A DNA stretch of 10,489 nt from Actinomycetota bacterium (GTDB lineage Bacteria > Actinomycetota > Thermoleophilia > Gaiellales > Gaiellaceae): contig JACCRW010000290.1 of assembly GCA_013813345.1 (NCBI GenBank), positions 1-10,489 on the forward strand, written 5' to 3'. Both the position numbers and the translations under genes were made by a program. Every line of letters starts with the position of its first letter. Position 1 is the first letter of the stretch. Under the pieces are notes generated by a model. The model worked only from the letters and a program-made list of their open reading frames with translations. It was not told where the DNA came from and made no database searches. Below, one piece after another: positions 6,126-10,489 of the stretch.

Positions 6126-6958
6126 TCCTCGACTCCTTCTTCGTTGACGGTCAACTCTTCCAGGGACTCCGGAAGCTGAAGCGTACGTCGCAGGAAGCGG
6201 CGCGTGCGCTCGTCGCTCGGGTTGTCGAGCACATCCGCCGGCACGCCCTCCTCCACGATCCGACCCTCGTCCATGAAGACGAGCCGGTCGCCGACCTCTC
6301 GGGCGAACTGCATCTCATGGGTGACGACGAGCATCGTCATCCCGGTCCGCGCAAGGTCTCGCATTACGATCAGCACTTCGCCGACGAGTTCCGGGTCGAG
6401 CGCGGAGGTGACCTCGTCGAAGAGCATCACGTGCGGCTCCATCATCAGCGCGCGAGCAATCGCGACGCGCTGCTGCTGGCCGCCCGAGAGCTGGTGCGGG
6501 TGCTGCTCGGCCTTCTCCTCGAGGCCGACGGTCTTCAGCAGCTCGCGCGCGCGCCGCTCGGCCTGCTCGCGCGAGAGCTTGCGGATCTTGCGGGCGGCGA
6601 GGGTGACGTTGTCGATCGCGGTCAGGTGCGGAAACAGATTGAACTGCTGGAAGACCATCCCGACGCGCTGGCGGACGCGGGAGACGTCGACGCCCTTGCC
6701 GGTGATCTCGTCGCCCTCGAGCAGGATCCGGCCGTCGTCGATCGGCTCGAGCAGGTTGATGCAGCGGAGCAGGGTGCTCTTGCCGCTGCCGCTCCGCCCG
6801 ATGATCACGAGCGCGTCTCCGGCCGCGACGGTCAGGTCGACGCCGTCGAGGACGAGGTTCGAGCCGAAGCTCTTCCGTACCCCCTCGACTCGAACGACGG
6901 GACCCGCGCCGTTCGCGCCGTCGGGTTCGCCGACGATCGCCAACTCGGACGCTGTCAC
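6122..6958 (-). CDS. Polar amino-acid ABC transporter ATP-binding protein (GluA/GlnQ/HisP type)
   Basis: This 278-residue ATPase powers the importer. All nucleotide-binding motifs are intact: Walker A GRSGSGKST (54-62), Q-loop VFQQFNLFPHLT (102-113), signature LSGGQQQRVAIARAL (157-171), Walker B VMLFDE (177-182) with catalytic E182, D-loop SALDPE (185-190) and H-loop H214 in VVTHEM. V183 replaces the proline usual in DEPTSALDPE. The family core starts at about residue 21 (VVRVEGVRKSFG), so there is a 20-residue N-terminal extension, and the C-terminal tail is acidic. GTG 6958-6956 is the only upstream start in frame. It is the first gene of the operon ATPase, binding protein, permease, permease, the order of Corynebacterium gluABCD, and it overlaps the binding-protein start by 4 bp. 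A promoter candidate lies at 7007-7035. Confidence 0.95.
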   Translation of the reverse strand: MTASELAIVGEPDGANGAGPVVRVEGVRKSFGSNLVLDGVDLTVAAGDALVIIGRSGSGKSTLLRCINLLEPIDDGRILLEGDEITGKGVDVSRVRQRVGMVFQQFNLFPHLTAIDNVTLAARKIRKLSREQAERRARELLKTVGLEEKAEQHPHQLSGGQQQRVAIARALMMEPHVMLFDEVTSALDPELVGEVLIVMRDLARTGMTMLVVTHEMQFAREVGDRLVFMDEGRIVEEGVPADVLDNPSDERTRRFLRRTLQLPESLEELTVNEEGVEE

Positions 6959-7006
6959 GTCTTTGAACCGGTCCTCGTATGGATCTCCCGCCGCACGCTC
7001 TCCACG

Positions 7007-7035
7007 ATCAAAGGCGACCGGGCGTTGGAAGTCAA
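7007..7035 (-). promoter_or_regulatory. Candidate sigma70-type promoter for the ABC importer operon
   Basis: On the minus strand TTGACT (7035-7030, five of six matches to the -35 consensus) is followed after exactly 17 bases by TTTGAT (7012-7007, four of six for -10). Transcription would begin near 7000, giving a leader of about 40 bases before the GTG at 6958. It lies between the metallopeptidase stop and the ATPase start, where a promoter is expected. It was found by eye without statistics. Confidence 0.45.
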
Positions 7036-7048
7036 GTACACCGAGCGG

Positions 7049-8011
7049 TTACGCGACCGCGGGCTCGACGGCGAGGCGCACGCGCGTGGAATACCGCCCC
7101 GCGACCTTGCCCGTGCTCCGCAATGTGGCGGTGCAGCGCGCAGGCCCGAGCTCCCCGATGTCGATCGTGGCGGCCCGGCGGGCGCCGCCGAGGAGGCGCG
7201 TGACGCTGCGGCCGTCGGTGCAGCGGAGCTCCATGCGAGCCCGAGCCGTCTTCGCTGCCAGGGTCGCGCTGAACGTGACCCGACGACCGGGACCGAGGAG
7301 CTCGAACGGGACGACGATAGGCGTCCCTGAGCGCAGGATCCCGTTTTTCGCGATCGTGACCGGCGGCCTGTTCTCGACCGGCGTCGGCGTGACGGGGACG
7401 TTCTCGAGGTCGCTGCGGAGGGCCGCCCGGGTCGCCTCGGACGGCGGCGCCAGCCACGAGATCTTGAACGGCGTCTCCTGGTGGAGCTGCGCGTAGTCCT
7501 CGGCGAAGATCTCCCCGATCGCGCGCTCCCAGCCGAGCGAGTAGTTGTGCGCGACCTTGCCGGCCGCGAGCAGCTCCGGGATCCCGCGGGCGGCGGCCCA
7601 CGAGGCGCTGCCGTTCGGCTCCCGCTCGATCACCGCGACGCCGCGCCAGGCGTCGAGGTGATGGCCGTACTCGTGGAAGACGGTGTGGATGAGAGTCGGC
7701 GAGTTGCCGATCGGAAGCACGATTCGGGCAGCTTCCTTGCGGCCGCCGTAGCAGCCGAGCGCCTGGCCGCCGCAGATCTCGCGGAGCGCCTCGGGCGTGA
7801 CGATCCGGAACGTGACCCGCTCGATCTCGGCTCCGTGCGCGGCGTTTCGCAGCAGCTCGGCGTACCACTCGACATCGACCTGCTCGGCTTGGACGTCGAA
7901 CGTGATCGTCCGCCCCTCGCGATCGGTGCTCGTCCTGAGCTCCGCAGCCGCGACCGGCGAGCCGATGAGCGCGGCGAGAACGGTCAGTAGCAGGGCGAGG
8001 CGGCGGCGCAC
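7049..8011 (-). CDS. Secreted HEXXH zinc metallopeptidase-like protein
   Basis: This 320-residue protein has a Sec signal peptide (MRRR, hydrophobic core, cleavage likely after AAA at 21-23). The zinc site is HEYGH, with H113 and H117 as ligands and E114 as the general base, in TVFHEYGHHLD (110-120). A probable third ligand is E167 in GEIFAEDY; E171 four residues later matches the spacing of thermolysin E166 and D170. This gluzincin assignment is inference. C80 and C87 flank a glycine-rich loop before the helix. From about residue 230 the sequence resembles a small beta-sandwich domain (PIVVPFELLGPGRRVTFSAT, then a second cysteine pair, C264 and C293). I do not recognise a named family; cell-wall or extracellular protein cleavage is possible. 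The start is GTG 8011-8009, which gives a proper signal peptide but has no Shine-Dalgarno. The ABC operon follows downstream after 90 bp. Confidence 0.75.
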   Translation of the reverse strand: MRRRLALLLTVLAALIGSPVAAAELRTSTDREGRTITFDVQAEQVDVEWYAELLRNAAHGAEIERVTFRIVTPEALREICGGQALGCYGGRKEAARIVLPIGNSPTLIHTVFHEYGHHLDAWRGVAVIEREPNGSASWAAARGIPELLAAGKVAHNYSLGWERAIGEIFAEDYAQLHQETPFKISWLAPPSEATRAALRSDLENVPVTPTPVENRPPVTIAKNGILRSGTPIVVPFELLGPGRRVTFSATLAAKTARARMELRCTDGRSVTRLLGGARRAATIDIGELGPARCTATLRSTGKVAGRYSTRVRLAVEPAVA

Positions 8012-8053
8012 GGCTCAAAAGTAGCCCCGAGTTGCAACGACGGCGTGAGCGAT

Positions 8054-8070
8054 CCGTTACGTCACCGTTA
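8054..8070. repeat. Direct repeat CCGTTA with 11-bp period
   Basis: CCGTTA occurs at 8054-8059 and 8065-8070, one helical turn apart, with ACGT-centred CGTCA between. It lies 43-59 bp upstream of the metallopeptidase start and overlaps the orphan repeat terminus at 8068. This spacing suits a regulator that binds direct repeats, but no function is shown. Confidence 0.35.
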
Positions 8071-8080
8071 AGAGCCTCTA
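8068..8080. repeat. Orphan 13-bp copy of the inverted-repeat element terminus
   Basis: TTAAGAGCCTCTA matches positions 2043-2055 exactly, that is, the outer part of the left terminus of the 2044-2212 element plus one flanking base. The match stops before the ACACA part, and no partner in opposite orientation is found in the neighbouring 100 bp. On the minus strand it supplies the TAG stop of the DUF2867 gene. Confidence 0.5.
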
Positions 8081-8695
8081 GGACAACGAGAGCTCGGTGC
8101 TGCCGACGCGCGCCCGCCAGTTCCGCTCGATCTGTCGCAGCACCGCCGGGTAGACGATCAGGCGCCGGAACGGCGTGATCGCGGCCATGTAGCCGGTCCC
8201 GAGCAGGCCGTTTGGCTTCACCAAGACGGCCATCTGGCCGCGGTAGCCGCCGGTCCCGTCCGGGACCCAGCCGAGGTGCAGGACCCCGTGCACGGTCCGG
8301 TTGGCGATCTCCGCGGCCCACTCATCGTCGACCAGGTAGAGCGAGGTGAAGCGGCGCAGGTCCGGGCCGTCTGGGCCTTCGCGCAGATCGGTCGGCAACC
8401 GGTCGCGGAGCGTCGGCCCCCTGGAGCCAAGGCCGGCCTCCGGGCTGTCCCAACCAAGCAGCTCGCCGAGCTTCCACCGGATTGCCCAGAGCGCGCGGAC
8501 GGCGCCGGCGGAGCCTTGCGACACGTCGCCCGAGGAAACTCCCCGCAGCAGTCGAGGGAACTCCTGCGCCAGTCGGGGGAAGTCACCCGGGCCGCCCGGC
8601 GTCGGCAGCGCCCACACGTCCTCGAGCCGGAAGTCGCGGGTGAGCTCGTGGATCCGCCAGGGCCGGGAGGTGTGCGCGGTGTTCGGGAGCCTCAT
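8078..8695 (-). CDS. DUF2867 domain protein
   Basis: This 205-residue protein resembles DUF2867 as I recall it from Actinomycetota. Recognisable features are the N-terminal RPWRIHELTRDFRLEDVWALP (11-31, one family-typical run) and the C-terminal HLGWVPDGTGGYRGQMAVLVKP (140-161) with the conserved PFRRLIVYPAVLRQIE (175-190). DUF2867 also occurs fused to SDR-type NAD(P)-binding proteins; its function is not established. ATG 8695 was chosen because MRLPNTAHTSRPW is the usual N terminus; an in-frame ATG at 8713 would add six residues. The open frame continues far upstream through the opposite-strand regulator gene and is not real there. The stop TAG is part of the orphan repeat 8068-8080. The gene diverges from a TetR regulator that probably controls it. 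Confidence 0.8.
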   Translation of the reverse strand: MRLPNTAHTSRPWRIHELTRDFRLEDVWALPTPGGPGDFPRLAQEFPRLLRGVSSGDVSQGSAGAVRALWAIRWKLGELLGWDSPEAGLGSRGPTLRDRLPTDLREGPDGPDLRRFTSLYLVDDEWAAEIANRTVHGVLHLGWVPDGTGGYRGQMAVLVKPNGLLGTGYMAAITPFRRLIVYPAVLRQIERNWRARVGSTELSLS

Positions 8696-8707
8696 CTGCT
8701 GCCACGC

Positions 8708-8728
8708 TAACATACATACATGATTGTA
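8708..8728. promoter_or_regulatory. Overlapping divergent promoter/operator candidate, DUF2867 and TetR genes
   Basis: The 24-bp gap between the two start codons is AT-rich compared with its surroundings. TAACAT (8708-8713) ends six bases before the TetR ATG at 8720, the geometry of a leaderless actinobacterial gene. On the minus strand TACAAT (8728-8723, five of six for -10) would serve the DUF2867 gene. TACATGATTGTA at 8717-8728 is a short palindrome with four-base arms covering both, a possible but weak TetR operator. Confidence 0.35.
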
Positions 8729-9391
8729 CGAGCTAATCCGGACTCGACCTCGCGGTCGACCAACGTCAGGTCTGCGAGTGATCGTCGCTCGACGCAGGGC
8801 GAGCGAAGCGCACGCACGCGCAGTGCCTTGCTCGAGTCGGCCGCGAGAGGGCTCTCGCGCTATGGCTACGGCAACCTCGTCCTGGAGCACGTGGCGCGTG
8901 AGGCCGGTTACACGCGCGGCGCGCTCTATCACCAGTTCAAGGACAAGGAGGACCTTGCCCTGGCCGTGATCGATTGGGTCGATCAGACGTGGAGGCGCGA
9001 GGTCGGCAAGCTGATCGAGGAGGAGCCGGACCCCGTCCTCGCGCTCATCGCTCTGGCGCGCGGCCATGCCGTCTACTGCCGGCGCGATGTCGCCCGCGTG
9101 GCGATGGCACTGAAGCTCGAGTTCAGCGGTCGGGATCATCCCGTGGGGCGCCGGCTCGAACGGGTCTCCGAATCGCTTGTCACGCTCTGCGCCCGCCTCA
9201 TCGACGCGGGACGAACGGCGAGGACGATCCCGGCCGGCCCGCCGGCTGGAACCGTGGCGCTTGCCCTCGTCGGCGCCCTGGAGGGCACCGTCATCGGACT
9301 CGCCGGACAGGCGCCGCATGACGAGCTGCTCGCGGCGCGCGCGGTCGCAGGCGTGCTCGGGCTCCAGCGCCTTCCGGACGGACTGGACTGA
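8720..9391 (+). CDS. TetR/AcrR family transcriptional regulator
   Basis: This 223-residue regulator has an unusually long basic N-terminal tail (about 30 residues rich in Arg and Ser). The TetR DNA-binding domain follows: ALLESAARGLSRYGYGNLVL (36-55), then the helix-turn-helix EHVAREAGYTRGALYHQF (56-73) and the typical KDKEDLALAVID (74-85). The remaining residues are helical and form the ligand-binding and dimer domain; they give no clue to the ligand. ATG 8720 is the only start candidate in the open frame before the domain. The gene diverges from the DUF2867 gene across 24 bp, the usual arrangement for a local repressor and its target. The VOC gene follows 55 bp downstream on the same strand and could be co-transcribed. 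Confidence 0.92.
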   Translation: MIVRANPDSTSRSTNVRSASDRRSTQGERSARTRSALLESAARGLSRYGYGNLVLEHVAREAGYTRGALYHQFKDKEDLALAVIDWVDQTWRREVGKLIEEEPDPVLALIALARGHAVYCRRDVARVAMALKLEFSGRDHPVGRRLERVSESLVTLCARLIDAGRTARTIPAGPPAGTVALALVGALEGTVIGLAGQAPHDELLAARAVAGVLGLQRLPDGLD

Positions 9392-9446
9392 ACGCCCGGA
9401 GGAAGGGCAACGACGAGCCCGCACCACGGCGTGGCATCATCGGCCG

Positions 9447-10175
9447 GTGTTCGACCACGTCACGATTCGCGTCTCCGATCGGGCCGCCGCGGAGCGCTTC
9501 TACGAGACAGTGCTCGGCGAGCTCGGGATCGAGCGAACGCATTCCGACGAGCACTTCGCCGAGTGGGACGACTTCTCGCTCATGCGGGCGGAGAGCGAGC
9601 AGGCGGTGACGCGACGGCTGCACGTCGGTTTCGCCGCCCCGTCGCGCGAGCACGTCGACGCGTTCTGGCACGCCGGCACAGAGGCCGGCTACCCCGACGA
9701 CGGGGCGCCTGGCCTACGTCCGCAATACAGCGACGACTACTACGGAGCCTTTCTCCTGGATCCGGATGGGAACAGTGCGGAGGCGGTTCATCACGGCTCG
9801 ACGCGCGAGCGGCGCGGGATCGACCATCTCTGGATCCGGGTCGCCGACCTAGAGGCCTCGACGCGGTTCTACGAGACGGTCGCACCCGCGACGGGCTTCC
9901 GGAGCGGCCGCGACCTACCAGGCCGGATGCAGTTCGCCTGCGTCAGCGGCTCCTTCTCGATCGTCGCGAACGGCCACCCAACCGAGAACGTCCATCTCGC
10001 GTTCCCGGCTGCCGACAACGAGGCCGTCGACCGCTTCCACCGTGAGGCGACCGCGGCCGGCTACAGGGATCACGGCCCGCCGGGCGAGCGACCGATCTAC
10101 CACGAGGGCTACTACGGCGCCTACGTCCTCGACCCCGACGGGAACAACGTCGAGGTCGTGAACCACAACCGCTAG
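9447..10175 (+). CDS. Tandem-domain VOC (glyoxalase/dioxygenase fold) protein
   Basis: This 242-residue protein consists of two homologous vicinal-oxygen-chelate domains, about residues 1-116 and 124-242. Each begins with an (I/F)DH strand and a RFYETV helix, and each ends with a YYGA-(F/Y)-x-LDPDGN segment. Candidate metal ligands are present in both: H4, H59 and E112 in the first, and H127, H183 and E236 in the second. The family binds a divalent metal and includes glyoxalases, extradiol dioxygenases and resistance proteins; the reaction here is unknown. GTG 9447 gives VFDHVTIRVSD, the natural domain start; the open frame extends upstream only through the TetR gene in another frame. There is no strong ribosome binding site. 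The stop lies 7 bp from the end of the convergent receiver gene. Confidence 0.9.
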   Translation: MFDHVTIRVSDRAAAERFYETVLGELGIERTHSDEHFAEWDDFSLMRAESEQAVTRRLHVGFAAPSREHVDAFWHAGTEAGYPDDGAPGLRPQYSDDYYGAFLLDPDGNSAEAVHHGSTRERRGIDHLWIRVADLEASTRFYETVAPATGFRSGRDLPGRMQFACVSGSFSIVANGHPTENVHLAFPAADNEAVDRFHREATAAGYRDHGPPGERPIYHEGYYGAYVLDPDGNNVEVVNHNR

Positions 10176-10182
10176 AGCGCAG

Positions 10183-10489
10183 TCAGCCGGCGGCCGGCTC
10201 GCGACGCGCGCTCACCGCCAGAATCGTCGCGACCAGCACCTCGAGCTCCTCGCTCTTGGAGACGAACTCGGCCGCGCCGGCTTCGAGCGCCGCCTTCCGG
10301 CTGAGCCGGTCCGTGTGCCCCGAGAGGGCGACGATCCGGAGCTCCGGCTGGGCCTCGAGCAACCTCCGCGTCGCCGCGACTCCGTCGAGCACCGGCATCG
10401 ACATGTCCATCAGGACGACGTCCGCAGCAGTCTCGCGCACGAGCGCGACGGCGTCGCGGCCGCTCGAGGCGGTGCCGGCGACATCGAAC
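10183..10489 (-). CDS. Response regulator receiver domain, C-terminal part
   Basis: The reading frame enters from the right edge without a start, giving 101 residues of a CheY-like receiver domain. The phosphoacceptor aspartate is in VVLMDMSMPVLDG, the conserved Ser/Thr in RIVALSGHTD, and the invariant lysine in EFVSKSEE. The acidic pair of the first loop lies beyond the edge. The protein stops soon after the last helix (AVSARREPAAG), so there is no C-terminal output domain. It is either a stand-alone receiver or the tail of a hybrid protein whose other part lies outside the window. An internal GTG at 10440 is not the start, since the receiver motifs continue upstream of it. Confidence 0.88.
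   Translation of the reverse strand, partial: FDVAGTASSGRDAVALVRETAADVVLMDMSMPVLDGVAATRRLLEAQPELRIVALSGHTDRLSRKAALEAGAAEFVSKSEELEVLVATILAVSARREPAAG
10185..10199. repeat. Palindrome at the ends of the convergent VOC and receiver genes
   Basis: AGCCGGC (10185-10191) and its reverse complement (10193-10199) flank a single base, which allows a 5-bp stem with a 5-base loop. It lies within the last codons of the receiver gene and 10 bp after the VOC stop. It could act as a bidirectional terminator, but neither strand has a T-tract and the repeat may simply reflect GC-rich coding sequence. Confidence 0.3.

Noticed and set aside
6204..7496. 430-residue plus-strand open frame opposite the ATPase and metallopeptidase genes
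   Set aside because: Its Ser/Arg/Thr-rich composition is typical of an antisense frame in GC-rich DNA, and the minus-strand genes are unambiguous.
7032..8321. 429-residue minus-strand open frame over the metallopeptidase gene
   Set aside because: It is a frame-shifted shadow without recognisable motifs; the signal peptide and HEXXH site are in the neighbouring frame.
8696..9427. Long minus-strand open frame extending the DUF2867 gene to 449 residues
   Set aside because: The extra part is antisense to the clear TetR gene, is rich in Arg, Asp and Pro, and has no domain; the natural DUF2867 N terminus lies at 8695.
9424..9434. Palindrome CCACGGCGTGG between the TetR and VOC genes as terminator
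   Set aside because: The arms surround a single base, leaving at most a 4-bp stem, and no T-tract follows.
9177..9446. N-terminal extension of the VOC protein
   Set aside because: The extension overlaps the TetR coding sequence in another frame and has no homology features; GTG 9447 gives the standard VOC start.
1..10489. CRISPR array, tRNA, rRNA, phage or toxin-antitoxin system
   Set aside because: I saw no regularly spaced repeats, no tRNA cloverleaf, and no recombinase, nuclease or toxin-like genes on either strand.

Overview
The window is high-GC, densely packed bacterial DNA. Genes are separated by very short gaps, GTG and TTG starts are frequent, and several starts lack a clear Shine-Dalgarno sequence. 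The protein types fit a soil-type actinomycete: a GluABCD-like amino-acid importer, a DUF2867 protein beside a TetR regulator, a flavin/F420 split-barrel protein, and a tandem VOC protein. My impression is Actinomycetota, possibly class Thermoleophilia. That is inference from gene style and composition, because no rRNA or marker gene is present.

Layout, left to right. (1) 1-374, minus: 5' part of an aminoglycoside-phosphotransferase-like kinase, cut by the window edge. (2) 457-606, plus: a 49-residue one-helix membrane peptide with a strong ribosome binding site, followed 4 bp later by a split-barrel (PPOX-type) gene that is broken by a one-base frameshift at about 700. (3) 1033-2034, minus: a flippase-like membrane protein of the lysylphosphatidylglycerol-synthase TM family. 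(4) 2044-2212: a 169-bp element bounded by perfect 17-bp inverted repeats and holding a perfect 11-bp hairpin. It fills the whole gap between the flippase gene and a small SAM methyltransferase gene (2200-2808, minus) and supplies the last codons of the latter. (5) 2826-3776, plus: an aldo/keto reductase, diverging from the methyltransferase gene with a 17-bp gap.

(6) 3773-6958, minus: a complete polar amino-acid ABC importer, transcribed as ATPase, secreted binding protein, permease, permease. This is the order of Corynebacterium gluABCD. The junctions are coupled (ATGA overlap, TAGATG abutment), except for a strong hairpin between the binding protein and the first permease that could set their relative expression. 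A sigma70-like promoter candidate lies in front of the ATPase gene. (7) 7049-8011, minus: a secreted HEXXH zinc metallopeptidase. (8) 8078-8695, minus, and 8720-9391, plus: a DUF2867 protein and a TetR regulator, divergent from a 24-bp spacer. (9) 9447-10175, plus: a protein with two VOC (glyoxalase-fold) domains. (10) 10183-10489, minus: a response-regulator receiver domain that ends without an output domain and is cut at its N terminus by the window edge.

Apart from the importer operon there is no single pathway here. The most unusual object is the inverted-repeat element at 2044-2212. A 13-bp orphan copy of its terminus lies at 8068-8080, at the stop codon of the DUF2867 gene. This looks like a small non-autonomous repeat family that settles at gene ends, but copy number elsewhere cannot be seen from here.
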